DNA from: Onstottus_B arcticum
GTDB taxonomy: Bacteria > Acidobacteriota > Blastocatellia > UBA7656
Length of the DNA stretch: 64,000 nt
NCBI GenBank assembly: GCA_038040485.1
Contig: JBBPIE010000031.1
Span: 18,873 to 82,872 of the forward strand
Direction of reading: 5' to 3'
Shown here: positions 33,901 through 43,033 of the stretch, piece by piece
How the letters are laid out: the number at the start of each line of letters is the position of its first letter
Numbering within the stretch: position 1 is the stretch's first letter
Program-made: the position numbers and the translations under genes
Notes under the pieces: generated by a model
The model's input: only the letters and a program-made list of their open reading frames with translations
Database searches by the model: none
Told to the model about the DNA's origin: nothing

Positions 33901-36900
33901 TGACGCATCTCGACTTGAACTTTCGTCCAGGCCAATCCTGCCTCGCGGTCAAAGGCATATGGGTTGTGATACTTGTCGGCAAGCCGGAGCGCTTCGTCAC
34001 GCGAGTGCGCTAAACCGGTAGCAAACGTGACGCGAGCCCTTTCCTGCGCGCCGAGCCGCACTCGTTGTCGGAGCGAGAAAATCGGATCGAGGACAGCGCC
34101 AACGGTATTGGAAAGCGGGCGGCCTTCCATTACCGCAATCGGGTCGGCTGTCGTGTGGCCGCGTCCCAAAAACCGCGCGCGATCAGTTTCATATTGGACG
34201 GCTCCGACTGTTTCGCCGTCAACGATGACAATGTGCCAGCCCCAGACTTCTTTGTCTTCGGGTGAGCGGCAGCGGCGCGAGGCGAGAAGACCGGCTTCGC
34301 TCGGGATGAATTCAGTCTCGATGAAAAGGTTGCTGAACGCCGGGTGCGCGGCATCTGCCGCTCCCGCGGCGAGAACCACTTCCATGTAGCTGGTCAATTC
34401 GATGTCGCGAGGCCGCGTCGTATTATTCGTGACCGATATCTGGCGCACTTCGGTGTTGTCTTCCGGAGAAACGATGATCTCAGTATGAGTGACAATGCCG
34501 GCGTCGCTGCGGCGGAACTCGGCTTTGTCTTCGGCCAGAGCTACTTCATACGACTGCGGCTTCCCAGGAACGGGCAGATGCCCGGCGGACCAGACTGCAC
34601 CGCTGCGCACGTCGCGCAGGTAGCAAAAGCTTCCCCAATTGTCGCGAGTAACGTCTTCGCGCCAGCGAGTGACGGCGAGCCCATCGCAAACGGAATAACC
34701 AGAGCCTGCCGTCGTCACCACGACTGAATAGACTCCGTTAGAGAGCAACTGAGTACGCGGGGTCGGAAGGTTGGCCGTCTCAAACCGCCGAGGATCCGCA
34801 ACCGGGGCGCTCATACGGAGGCCGTCGGACCTGACTTTTTCTCGCCGTGGTTGATCGAGGGGAACTTCGCGGGGAATTCGCTCCTGGAGGAGCAATTCGG
34901 TCGCCTGGACGAGCGGCTCTGAATGAAACCGTCGCTGCATCACGTTGCCGTGCAGCAGATTGTCGAGCGCGACCAGAGTCATTCCCTGGTGATGGATCAT
35001 AAAAGCCTTTACGAGAATGCTCTTCTGATCCGGTTGCAGCCGGTCTTCAGTGTAGTCAATCGCTTCGTAAAAACCGTACCGCGTTAGAGCGCCTTCACGA
35101 ATCAGCCGGTTCATGTTCTCGAGCGCCGCCCGCGGCTCGACCATTGCCGCAAGCGCCGTCGAATAGGGAGACACAACAAGATCGTCTCCCAACCCGCGTT
35201 TGAGCCCAAGGCCCGGGACGCCAAACGGTCCGTACTGATAGTTGAGCTGGAGATCGCGCGCGTTGTAGCCGGCTTCCGAAACTCCCCAGGGGACTCCTCG
35301 CTCACCGCCGTACTCGATCTGGCGGACTACGATGGCGTGATAGGTCTGATCGAGAAGCGTGTCAGGATAACCGCGCATGACCAGCAGCGGCATCAAGTAT
35401 TCGAACATCGTGGCAGTCCAGGAAATGAGCGCGCGGCTTCCGTCAACTTGAGTCAGCCCGCGCCCGAGACGAAACCAGTGCTCTTGCGGTACGTCGCCTT
35501 TCGCAATCGCGACGAAGCTTGCCAATCGCGATTCCGAAGCGAGCAAGTCGTAATACGAATTGTCGCGGCGGCCATCCGTCACGTTGTACCCGATGACAAA
35601 GACTCTTCTGTCTTCGGCAAACAGGAAGCCGAAGTCCATTGCTTCCGTGATCGAATCGCAGCGTCGCGCTATTTCGGCGTAGCGAGCCGCGAGCGCGCCG
35701 GCCGCTTGAGGAACTTCTGCGATCTGGCTGAGGACCAGGTCCATTTGCTTGAGCGCCTTCTGTCGCTTGTCGCCTGGGCACTGATCGATTGTGATGCGAA
35801 GCGCTGAGAGCTTCAGGACCGCGTCAGCGCAAACGGGCGCGACCTGATCGAGAGTCGGCACCCGATCAAGCGACCCAAGAATGGTTTTCCACTCCGAGGC
35901 TATCTCCTCAGAGCAACTCGTTATCGGAGCACTGACTGCCGGCGAAAACGCCAGAGACCACGGAGCCAAACCGTTGAGGTCGCGACGGTGCTCGCGCAGT
36001 TGATGCATCAATGAATAGGTCCACGAGTGCACTTGATCAAACTTTCCGTCGCCGTGCTCGTGCGACAGCGCGCCGATCATGTCCTCGACCTGAACAACTC
36101 TCTCGGTCATGGATTGGAAGAGTGCCGCCCACTTGGAGAGCGTCTCGGGCGCATTGTTCGAGGCATCGTTCGAGAGAAGCGCCGCACAGGATTCGATCTC
36201 GCCGCGCAGTTGTTTCAGCGTGACGGCTCCCGTGCTCTGGCGGACGGCGCCGATATTGTCCGCCTCCTCCCGCATCAGCAAGATGGTGTCGGTCAGGCCT
36301 TCAATGACACGCGCTTCGAACAGCGGCTGTTCTGCAATCTCAACGCACGCCTGTTTGAGGGCGATCAGATGCCCAGCCAGGTTTCCGCTGTCCACGGTTG
36401 AAACGTATTGCGGCGTGAGCGGCAGAAGCGTCGTTGTGTCATACCAGTTGAGGAAGTGCCCGTGAAAGCGGTCGAGCCTTTCCATCGTGGCAAGCGTGAG
36501 TTCGAGGCGCTCGGCCATTTCAAGCGTGGCGAGATATCCGAAGTCGCGAGCCGCCGCGGTCGCTAGCAAAAACATGCCTATGTCAGTCGGCGAGGTTCTG
36601 TGAGCAACGACCGCCTTCGGGTCTTCCTGGTAGTTGTCGGGCGGGAGCCAGTGGTCATCTTCCCCGACAAAGGCTTCAAAGAACTTCCAGGTGCGTCGCG
36701 CAACCAGACGAACGAGGACCTTTTCATCTTCCGAAAGCGATTCGTCGCGCTTCGGTAGTCGGAAACTCACCCAGTAGGCAATAACCGGCGACACCGCCCA
36801 GACGACAAGAAAAGGCGCGGCCAAAGCGAATGCGGCCGGCTTCATAACCGACAGCGCGACAGCAATGAAGAGCACGGGAACCTCGGCGGGCCACATCATT

Positions 36901-39734
36901 CGCCAGAAGGCTTGAAGATCATGCGCGCTGCCGCTTTCCGTTTGAGCCGCGGTCACCCATTCGAGCAGCTTCTTTTTTGAAATGAGCTTGCGATAGAAAG
37001 TTATCGCTATGGCGTGAACCTGCAAGTATGCCTGATGAGGGATGAGCGCCAATGAAAGCGCAACCTGCGCCGCGTTCGTTCGAGCATCACCCCAAATACT
37101 CCAGAAGTGACTCGTCCACGGTATGCCGCGCGGGTGAACCATCAGAGCATTGGTGACGTGAGCGTAAACCGGAAACGCGACCACGGCCAGCACGGCGAGG
37201 GTCCACAACAGGGGTGACCCCGGAAGGACAGTCCACGCCGCGGCCAGCCAGAGCAGCATCGTAGGCGCAACAAGACTTCGCCGCAGGTTATCGAGGATCT
37301 TCCAGCGCGATATCAGGGGCAGGGTGTTGGGGACCGGGCGATTGTGCGCATCTCGCACGCGAGGGAAGAGCCAGCGCGCGATTTGCCAGTCGCCCCTCGT
37401 CCACCGGTGCTGCCGCTTCGCGTATGAATCATAGTGAGACGGATACTCATCAAGAAGCTCGATATCGGTGACAAGCGCGGCGCGGGCGTAGAGACTCTCG
37501 AACAGATCGTGGCTCAACAGCAGGTTCTCGGGCACTCGATCGGCCAGCGCCGATTCGAAGGAATCAACAACATAGAGTCCCTTGCCTGTGTAGCTCCCTT
37601 CCCCGAAAAGATCCTGGTAGACGTCAGAGACCGCCGTTGTATAAGGGTCAACGCCCGTATGTCCCGAGAATATCCGCGCGAACCGCGAGCGCGAGGAGCT
37701 AGGCAGCGTCATGCTCACGCGAGGCTGGAGAATGGCATAGCCCTCGGTCACCCGATTCACAAGAGGATCGAGCCGTGGCTGGTTGAGCGGGTGCAACGCC
37801 GTGCCTATGAGACGACGCGCCGCATCGCGTGGCAGTTGAGTATCGGAGTCGAGAGTGATGACGTAACGAAACCTCGAAAGAAAAGCCGGGCCAGCCGTCG
37901 AGACGATGTAGCTTGTGTCGAGAGCGCCACAGAGAAGCCGATTGAACTCATGAAGCTTGCCGCGTTTTCGTTCCCATCCGATCCATTTGCCTTCTCCCGC
38001 GTTCCACTTGCGCCGGCGGTGGAACAAGCAAAAGCGCTCGCTCTGATCCTTGTCGTAGCGCGCGTTGAGATCTTCGACGCCCTTGATCGCAACGTCCAGC
38101 AAGCGGTCATCCTCGGGCATGTCTTCCCGGGGCGCGTCGGCAAAATCTCCAAGCAGCGCAAAGTAGATGTTCTCATCTCGATTGGCGAGGTAGTGCACTT
38201 CGAGGCTTTCGAGCAGGCTGCGCACGGTCTGCTCGCTCGAGAAGATTGTCGGAATAACAACGAATGTGCGAGCGACTTCCGGCACGCCCGCTGCCGTATT
38301 CATCTTGGAAAGCGGATGCGGTTTGAAAAGCGCTGCTACGTCGAGATTCAGAGCGGTCAACGCAAGATCGCTTACTGGAACAAGCAGCAACAAACCGATC
38401 GCGATCAATGCCCCGGGTGACGCACCCGAGACGTGCGCATATAACAGACAAAGCCCGAGGATTAGAGCGGTCAGAAAAAAGAAAGAGCCAAGATAAGTTA
38501 CGGTTGGATGCTTAAGCATCCAGCGAAAGAACCGCTCGTGTAGCCGCGGTCTAAAGCCGGCTTCCTTCTCGAGCTGGGCGCGACCCCAGTCGAGGAGATA
38601 GAAGCCGACGTGCGCCCTTCGCTGCTCACCGGCAGCCTTGCTGTGTGAGCGCGCGGCCAGCCTGAGAGCAAGACGCGCGACGTCCAACTCCGACGTTTTT
38701 GTCCGCCTGGCAATTTTCTCAATCACATGGCGATAGCGGTCGCGGGTCATGAAATCCATCGAGGCGTAAGCGCCAACCGGATCTTCGGCAAGAATCGGCT
38801 CCACCAGGCTGAGGCTCTCGAAAAACTCATTCCAGTCGAGCGTCGAAAGCAGGCGCATGCTTGTGATGATGTTGCCTACCGTAGCCTGCGCCGCGGCTTG
38901 CCGCTGATGTTCCAGATGAACAACCTGCTCGACAGTCGCGGACTCGGCGGCCAGCCGCTTTTCGAGCCAGTCGAGCGCGGGCCACACTTCCGGGTCCTGA
39001 TCGCGAAGCCGCTGCGCAAGCTGAACGAAGAAGGCCCTGTCTAACCGCTTGCCTTTTCCCGCCGCCGCTTCCAGCGCCGCGGTTAGCCCGTTCGGCTGCC
39101 GGGTGGCGATTTCCAGAAGTCGTTCCGCGAGCCGGTCGGCATCCTCCCTGGCATTGCGCGCTTCAACTATGCGCACGCCAAGCCGGCGCAAGTTTTCGAC
39201 AAGCGCTAATCTCAACGTAATAGCAATCGCCCACAACTCGCCAATCGAGAGAGGCATCGCGTGTTGATAAGACCGGACGAAGCGGGTGAGCGTCTCAGAG
39301 TCAAGACGACTGTCGGTGTGCGCAATCAACGCCAGCGCGATCGCATAGACGCGCGGGTAGTCGGCGAGTTCTCCGGTTTGAAGTTTGGGCAGCTCCCGGT
39401 AATAGCCTCGCGGCAAGTCGCGGCGAATCTCGCGAAGTTGTTCTTCGACTATGTGAAAGTTATCGACCAGCCATTCGGCGGCGGGCGAGACGGTGCTCTC
39501 TTTGCGAATGGCGTCGGCAAGCGCGCGATAGACAACGATCAGTCGCTGGCCGTTCTCTTCCAACCGGGAAAGTAGCGAACGGCCGCGTCTGGCTTCGGAG
39601 GAGACTACGTGGCCGGCAGCAAGTTCCGCCGCGTACTGCTCCAGACGTTCGACGCTGAAGAGCTCATCGCGAATCGGCTCTTCGTAAGACTCATGCTCGG
39701 GCGCCCTTGTGAACCTTTTTAAGAAACGCAGCAA
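30912..39734 (-). CDS. Cyclic beta-1,2-glucan synthase (NdvB/ChvB type)
   Basis: The intact 2940-residue protein matches the giant inner-membrane synthase that starts, elongates and cyclises beta-1,2-glucan. Membrane segments lie near 410-460, 820-880 and 940-990. The GT84 glycosyltransferase is between, with TLDSDTQLPRDA (about 628) and QHRWTRGDW (about 778). A glycoamylase-like region follows (about 1010-1500; EYGGERGVPWGVSEAGYNAR, YQYGPFGVPGLG). The C-terminus is a GH94 phosphorylase-like part with QDVCALVYAQP, WWHPPTGRGVRTRCSDDLLW and the catalytic aspartate in GSGDWNDGMN (about 2614). The product is a periplasmic or secreted glucan linked to osmotic adaptation and host interaction in other bacteria. 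Confidence 0.95.
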   Translation of the reverse strand: MLRFLKRFTRAPEHESYEEPIRDELFSVERLEQYAAELAAGHVVSSEARRGRSLLSRLEENGQRLIVVYRALADAIRKESTVSPAAEWLVDNFHIVEEQLREIRRDLPRGYYRELPKLQTGELADYPRVYAIALALIAHTDSRLDSETLTRFVRSYQHAMPLSIGELWAIAITLRLALVENLRRLGVRIVEARNAREDADRLAERLLEIATRQPNGLTAALEAAAGKGKRLDRAFFVQLAQRLRDQDPEVWPALDWLEKRLAAESATVEQVVHLEHQRQAAAQATVGNIITSMRLLSTLDWNEFFESLSLVEPILAEDPVGAYASMDFMTRDRYRHVIEKIARRTKTSELDVARLALRLAARSHSKAAGEQRRAHVGFYLLDWGRAQLEKEAGFRPRLHERFFRWMLKHPTVTYLGSFFFLTALILGLCLLYAHVSGASPGALIAIGLLLLVPVSDLALTALNLDVAALFKPHPLSKMNTAAGVPEVARTFVVIPTIFSSEQTVRSLLESLEVHYLANRDENIYFALLGDFADAPREDMPEDDRLLDVAIKGVEDLNARYDKDQSERFCLFHRRRKWNAGEGKWIGWERKRGKLHEFNRLLCGALDTSYIVSTAGPAFLSRFRYVITLDSDTQLPRDAARRLIGTALHPLNQPRLDPLVNRVTEGYAILQPRVSMTLPSSSRSRFARIFSGHTGVDPYTTAVSDVYQDLFGEGSYTGKGLYVVDSFESALADRVPENLLLSHDLFESLYARAALVTDIELLDEYPSHYDSYAKRQHRWTRGDWQIARWLFPRVRDAHNRPVPNTLPLISRWKILDNLRRSLVAPTMLLWLAAAWTVLPGSPLLWTLAVLAVVAFPVYAHVTNALMVHPRGIPWTSHFWSIWGDARTNAAQVALSLALIPHQAYLQVHAIAITFYRKLISKKKLLEWVTAAQTESGSAHDLQAFWRMMWPAEVPVLFIAVALSVMKPAAFALAAPFLVVWAVSPVIAYWVSFRLPKRDESLSEDEKVLVRLVARRTWKFFEAFVGEDDHWLPPDNYQEDPKAVVAHRTSPTDIGMFLLATAAARDFGYLATLEMAERLELTLATMERLDRFHGHFLNWYDTTTLLPLTPQYVSTVDSGNLAGHLIALKQACVEIAEQPLFEARVIEGLTDTILLMREEADNIGAVRQSTGAVTLKQLRGEIESCAALLSNDASNNAPETLSKWAALFQSMTERVVQVEDMIGALSHEHGDGKFDQVHSWTYSLMHQLREHRRDLNGLAPWSLAFSPAVSAPITSCSEEIASEWKTILGSLDRVPTLDQVAPVCADAVLKLSALRITIDQCPGDKRQKALKQMDLVLSQIAEVPQAAGALAARYAEIARRCDSITEAMDFGFLFAEDRRVFVIGYNVTDGRRDNSYYDLLASESRLASFVAIAKGDVPQEHWFRLGRGLTQVDGSRALISWTATMFEYLMPLLVMRGYPDTLLDQTYHAIVVRQIEYGGERGVPWGVSEAGYNARDLQLNYQYGPFGVPGLGLKRGLGDDLVVSPYSTALAAMVEPRAALENMNRLIREGALTRYGFYEAIDYTEDRLQPDQKSILVKAFMIHHQGMTLVALDNLLHGNVMQRRFHSEPLVQATELLLQERIPREVPLDQPRREKVRSDGLRMSAPVADPRRFETANLPTPRTQLLSNGVYSVVVTTAGSGYSVCDGLAVTRWREDVTRDNWGSFCYLRDVRSGAVWSAGHLPVPGKPQSYEVALAEDKAEFRRSDAGIVTHTEIIVSPEDNTEVRQISVTNNTTRPRDIELTSYMEVVLAAGAADAAHPAFSNLFIETEFIPSEAGLLASRRCRSPEDKEVWGWHIVIVDGETVGAVQYETDRARFLGRGHTTADPIAVMEGRPLSNTVGAVLDPIFSLRQRVRLGAQERARVTFATGLAHSRDEALRLADKYHNPYAFDREAGLAWTKVQVEMRHLQMDADEAHLFQRLAGRLLYSDPSLRPRPRVLALNTKDQSGLWPYGISGDLPIALVRISQEEDLSMVRQLLRGHEYLRLKGLVFDLVILNDHPPSYIQSLQDELQRLVRISGSHALMDKPGGVFLRRTDLMPEADRILLHTVARVGIVADRGPLEEQLVQRPAEDDLPPRFVARAASRKYPEEALRNPELAFFNGLGGFIDGGREYATILNEGQWTPAPWLNVISNSKDFGFQISEAGVGYTWSVNSRENRLTPWSNDPVSDPAGEAIYLRDEDTGEVWSPTPLPIREPEQYLIRHGQGYSIFQHASHGIDQELMVFVPMDSTVKISLLRLRNQTDRKRRISVTSYAEWVLGVDRSRMAPYIITEVDKDTGAVFARNPFNNEFSHRVAFADMSEPQRTITCDRKEFLGRNGSPASPAALRRAELSGRAGAGLDPCAAIQAVIELAPSEAREVVIILGEAETAEEARAIAVKYRQVSVATEAIEKVVAQWDDLLNVVEVKTPDSTMDIMLNRWLVYQALSCRIWGRSAFYQSGGAYGFRDQLQDVCALVYAQPAIAREQILRAAAHQFKEGDVQHWWHPPTGRGVRTRCSDDLLWLPFVTSFYVEITGDQSVFEETVPFLEAPVLAEGETEAYLQSVISSESASLYEHCVRALDRSLAAGTHGLPLMGSGDWNDGMNRVGKEGKGESIWLGWFLHDTLGRFAQFCDSHKDKQRGDKYRRRMEKLNQALEDHGWDGGWYRRAYFDDGTPLGSAQNEECRIDSIAQSWGVISGAAQLHRATRAMAAVEEYLIRRGDGLAILFTPPFDKSALDPGYIKGYVPGVRENGGQYTHAALWTLMAYAKLGDGDRAGELFTLLNPINHASTRAGLHKYKVEPYVVAADVYAVWPHTGRGGWTWYTGAAGWMYRAGLESILGFKLRGDRLQIDPCIPRSWREYEITYKRGTTTYQIVVDNPHGLNRGFAKIEVDGKQLATPEIELVDDGKQHNVRVTLEMKTADE

Positions 39735-39851
39735 ATTTCAGCATACCATATTCACACTCCGGCGCTCAGAGCGCGTCGTTGCTCCGTTGGTAGAATTGTG
39801 GAGCCGCTGAATTGAGAGCCTAAACAGACATTTCGCCAGTGACGATGTTGT

Positions 39852-39963
39852 ATCCGTGCAAATCCGCCAAATCCGTTTCATCCGTGGTCTATGCGTTTGC
39901 AAGATTGCTTTGCTGGTGCCCCATAGACCACGGATGTAACAGATTCGACGGATGTGCACGGAT
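39852..39963. repeat. 42-bp imperfect inverted repeat (CATAGACCACGGATG type)
   Basis: The arms 39852-39893 and 39922-39963 are complementary over 42 bases with a handful of mismatches; the inner CATAGACCACGGATG pairs perfectly. It lies between the starts and ends of the glucan synthase and the S15 hydrolase, in an otherwise empty 276-bp gap. Confidence 0.85.
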
Positions 39964-40010
39964 TTCTTTTCGATTTGATCGCTACCGGAAGTTTCGAAAG
40001 TGTTTGAGCT

Positions 40011-41681
40011 TCACCTCACTCGCACCGGCAGTTTCATCTTCGACGGGAAGGCCTTTCCATTGTGAATAGTGATCTCCGACGGGAGATTATCGTTCGCTCC
40101 CGGCGGCCTGAAACTCGGAAAGTCGATGTTGGAAACCTTGATCCTCAGTGAGTGACCCGCCTCAAATACCCAATCGTCGCCGTAGTCTCTGAACGTCACC
40201 CGGCGCACCTCCGCGGGTGAAAGACCGGTGACTCGCGTCGCACCGATGGTGACTTCTGTTTCGGTTCCGTCCGGCGCGACATCAAACGTCCGCACGAGGA
40301 GGTCGAGGTCGGTCGACGTCGCGCTGCTCACGTAGAAAGTAAACTCGCTGCTGCCTACCATCTCGGTCTGCCGGTCCCACGGCGTCAGCGTGTACACGAG
40401 CTTCTGCGGCGCTGTCAGAAGCGCTTCAGCGCGGCCACTGAGCATGTCGCTCTGTGTGGGTATCTCGGCGCCGCGACGTGAGCTTCGAATGCGCTCCGGA
40501 CGAAAGACGCCGCCGGCCGTCTCGGGCTGGTCCGATCCTTTCTTATTATTCTTCAGAACGCCGCTTGGCTTAAGGAACAACGTGTCCGAAGAAATGTTGT
40601 CCGATGGAAACTGCTTCGCGGTAAACGGCAAGACTGAAAACGGCGCGGGAGCACTGGTCACCGACCGGGAGTCCTTAGGTCCGAAGCCCCTCAGATAACG
40701 TTCAAACCAACGGAGCACTTGCGTCGCGATGTAGAGTTCTTCGCCTTCAAAGGTGTGTCCTTCCGGTGGGTGCCCCTGGCGTCCAAGGTAAATCTGTTTG
40801 GGTGCGGTTGTCTGAGCAAAGACGTCCACCACCTGCGTCGATGGAAACAGGTAGTCGTCCCACGACTGAATGATATACATCGGGGCGCGCGGTTGCCGCG
40901 CCGGGTCCAGGATTTCCTGCCCGTCCTCGTTCTTCTGAGCGATCGAGCGAGCCCGGAGTTGTTGCTTCACGCTATCGTCCGCCGAGCGGCCTTCCGCGCC
41001 CACGTCGAAGATGTCAAATTGGAGCTGGGTGTAGTTGAAGAACGGCGCCTGACCTGTTTGCTGTTCGAGTCCCGAGTAAAAGTGTGCGATTCCAGCCCGA
41101 TAGTTAATCGTGCCGTTTGGAAAGAGCGCTTGCTCCAGATCGGTCCATCCGGCGAGCGGCACGACCGCCGAAACGCGCGGGTCGGATGCAATTTGAAAGG
41201 AGTGCGAGCCTCCGTATGAACCGCCGATCACTCCGATCTTTGTCACTCGCGGCCCGATGACCTGATCCGGGTCGTTTATCAGCCAGTCGATGATGCGGCT
41301 CAGATCATTCAACTCGTCCGGACCCGCAAGCGTTGCGCGGCCGCCGGACTCGCCTTCGCCAAAACCCCGCGCAGTGTAAGAGAGCACCGTGTAGCCGGCC
41401 GCCGCGACGTAATACGCGATGTTGTCCTCGCCCTTCAACCGCCGGCCTCCCCAGCCGTGTATGTAAATGACCGCCGGAGCCGATGGAAAAAATCGCGGCT
41501 GATACAAAGAGGCCGCAAGCTTCAGAGGCTGCGCACCGAATGAGCCGCCGGGTACTTCTATGAAATGAGTTGATTCTTCTACCAGCAATCCCGCGCTTGC
41601 GTTCGAAGCGCGCGGCAAGCACGGTCCAACTAAGAGGGCGAATAGAACGAGCAGGCTTAAGAGTTTAGGTTTGGAAATCAC
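40011..41681 (-). CDS. S15/CocE family alpha/beta hydrolase, secreted
   Basis: The frame is open to 41750, but a GTG at 41681 with GGGAGAG five bases upstream leads directly into a signal peptide (SKPKLLSLLVLFALLVGP), giving 556 residues. The domain order is that of the X-Pro dipeptidyl-peptidase/CocE group: an alpha/beta hydrolase with YIHGWGGRRLKGED, nucleophile serine in IGGSYGGSHSFQ, acid in SWDDYLFP and histidine in GRQGHPPEGHTFEG. A jelly-roll C-terminal domain follows with YVSSATSTDLDLLVRTFDV and ending LPVRVR. These enzymes cleave peptides or esters; the substrate is unknown. A second S15/CocE gene lies at 56501. Confidence 0.88.
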   Translation of the reverse strand: MISKPKLLSLLVLFALLVGPCLPRASNASAGLLVEESTHFIEVPGGSFGAQPLKLAASLYQPRFFPSAPAVIYIHGWGGRRLKGEDNIAYYVAAAGYTVLSYTARGFGEGESGGRATLAGPDELNDLSRIIDWLINDPDQVIGPRVTKIGVIGGSYGGSHSFQIASDPRVSAVVPLAGWTDLEQALFPNGTINYRAGIAHFYSGLEQQTGQAPFFNYTQLQFDIFDVGAEGRSADDSVKQQLRARSIAQKNEDGQEILDPARQPRAPMYIIQSWDDYLFPSTQVVDVFAQTTAPKQIYLGRQGHPPEGHTFEGEELYIATQVLRWFERYLRGFGPKDSRSVTSAPAPFSVLPFTAKQFPSDNISSDTLFLKPSGVLKNNKKGSDQPETAGGVFRPERIRSSRRGAEIPTQSDMLSGRAEALLTAPQKLVYTLTPWDRQTEMVGSSEFTFYVSSATSTDLDLLVRTFDVAPDGTETEVTIGATRVTGLSPAEVRRVTFRDYGDDWVFEAGHSLRIKVSNIDFPSFRPPGANDNLPSEITIHNGKAFPSKMKLPVRVR

Positions 41682-41805
41682 GACAACTCTCCCGGGGAGG
41701 ATCAGCAGTCGCGACTTGATATTGATAACAGCACTGCTCCGGCCGGTCAACTCGGCCGGCCGGTCAACAGCACGAGATATTGCTTATGAACGCGACGTTT
41801 CCGGT

Positions 41806-42255
41806 TCAAACCGTCGAGCCAGTGGTTGCCGCCGTCTGCTTCGAGACCTCCTTCACCACCTCCGCGGTTTTGTTGCTTGAAGCATAATGAGCTATGTCGG
41901 CTTGAGCCACCATGCCGCAACAGCGACCGCTCGCGTCAACGACCGGCACTCGCCTTACCTTGTTGTCTTCCATGACCCTGCAGCACTCATCCACGCTCAT
42001 TTCAGGAGTCACCGTGACTACGCCGTCAGACATAGCATCTCGCGCAGTCATCTCGAGGGGGTTCTTCCCCTCCGCGACGATACGGCAGCAGATGTCGCGA
42101 TCGGTTATCACGCCGACAGGCTTCATGCCTTTTTCGCTATCGACCACCGGGATGCAGCCGCAATCGTGCTCCACAAACAGCTTCGCGACTTGTTGCAGCT
42201 TTGTGTCCGGCGTACAGCACGCCGGGTCCTTTGTCATGATCTCTCTAACTTCCAT
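41806..42255 (-). CDS. CBS-domain protein
   Basis: I choose the ATG at 42255 (MEVREIMTKDPACCTPDTKL), preceded by AGGGAG, which gives 149 residues; the frame upstream is unlikely to be coding. Two CBS motifs make one Bateman module: IMTKDPACCTPD to VGVITDRDICCRIVAEG, and AMSDGVVTVTPEMSVDECCR to VPVVDASGRCCGMVAQADIA. Such stand-alone pairs bind adenine nucleotides and regulate partners or sense energy state. The protein has seven cysteines, some as adjacent pairs (CC), which is unusual and could allow redox or metal sensing. Confidence 0.93.
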   Translation of the reverse strand: MEVREIMTKDPACCTPDTKLQQVAKLFVEHDCGCIPVVDSEKGMKPVGVITDRDICCRIVAEGKNPLEMTARDAMSDGVVTVTPEMSVDECCRVMEDNKVRRVPVVDASGRCCGMVAQADIAHYASSNKTAEVVKEVSKQTAATTGSTV

Positions 42256-42600
42256 GGTTTTCTCCCTGTGTCTTGTTTTTTCAAATCCAAGATGATCTGT
42301 CACCGGTGCTCGTGCAATGACTGTTCCGCCCAAGAAACCTTGAAAAGAAGCAACAGATGATAAGGGTGATAGTACGAAATCGAAACGGATCGTATGAATT
42401 CAGACCATCCCGTCACGAGGACGACTTAGCAGGGTGATGGAGATGAATCTCTTAGTCGGCGCTGCGATTCGCCGCCGGACAGACTCGCGTTCGCACACTC
42501 CTACGTAGCATAGACTTTAGTCTGTGTCCCCAGCAGCCGAGATTGACTTTCCATCGGAATCGACGTATATATGGCGACACCACATATAGGGACGGCTTAC
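42256..42600. other. Intergenic region with a single copy of the 25-mer repeat
   Basis: At 42505-42529 lies a 25-base word starting GTAGCATAGACTTTAGTC. The identical 25-mer occurs at 51439-51463, and its reverse complement at 51491-51515. The core AGACTTTAGTCT is palindromic. The PadR operator follows at 42568. Confidence 0.85.
42568..42588. promoter_or_regulatory. Palindromic PadR operator
   Basis: TATATG (42568-42573) and CATATA (83-88) form a perfect 6-bp inverted repeat with a nine-base spacer, directly before the padR-like gene. This fits the ATG-N8-CAT class of sites bound by PadR regulators and suggests that the gene controls itself and the permease behind it. An ATG inside the site (42571) is in frame with the gene but is probably not the start. 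Confidence 0.65.
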
Positions 42601-42939
42601 ATGCTAAACCAGGAAGTAAAACGAGGAAGCGCCGAGATGCTGATACTGGCACTGGTCGAAGACCGGCCGCGACACGGATACGAGATCGCCAAGCTGATAG
42701 AGCAGCGCTCTGAAGGCGTGCTGCAGTTTCATGTAGCTTCGCTCTATCCGATGCTCTATCGCCTCGAAACTCGCGGATGGATTCAGGGCCGCTGGGTCGA
42801 GAAAGCCGGACAGCGAAGGCGACGCTACTACAAAGTGACGGCAGCCGGCCGCAAGGTACTCAACGAACAGCGGCAGACCTGGTCTGATTTCTTCGCCGCG
42901 CTCGATCGGGTGGCGGGAATCAACCCGGCGGAAGGATGA
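42601..42939 (+). CDS. PadR family transcriptional regulator
   Basis: I choose the ATG at 42601 (MLNQEVKRGSAEMLILALVE), since the earlier ATG at 42571 lies inside the operator; AGGGACGG precedes it. The 112-residue protein has the PadR winged helix: RHGYEIAKLIEQRSEGVLQF, HVASLYPMLYRLETRGWIQG and RRRYYKVTAAGRKVL. PadR proteins are repressors that leave DNA on binding a small molecule. The gene stands directly before a permease of the acidobacterial orphan type, a frequent arrangement, and probably controls it. Confidence 0.94.
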   Translation: MLNQEVKRGSAEMLILALVEDRPRHGYEIAKLIEQRSEGVLQFHVASLYPMLYRLETRGWIQGRWVEKAGQRRRRYYKVTAAGRKVLNEQRQTWSDFFAALDRVAGINPAEG

Positions 42940-42944
42940 GAGAT

Positions 42945-42976
42945 TTTGGATTTTGGATTTTGGATTTTGGATTTGA
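42945..42976. repeat. Short ATTTTGG heptamer array
   Basis: Four direct copies of a 7-bp unit (ATTTTGG) lie in the 94-bp gap between the PadR gene and the permease. It is the only heptamer array of the window with no inverted partner. Confidence 0.85.
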
Positions 42977-43033
42977 CGCTAGGCAATCGGCAACGGCCAC
43001 TGATCACTGACCACCGGCCACTGTAGTTCTCTT

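Noticed and set aside
37434..38420. A 328-codon plus-strand frame opposite the glucan synthase
   Set aside because: It is a shadow of the GC-rich synthase gene; the minus strand holds the conserved GT84 motifs at this place.
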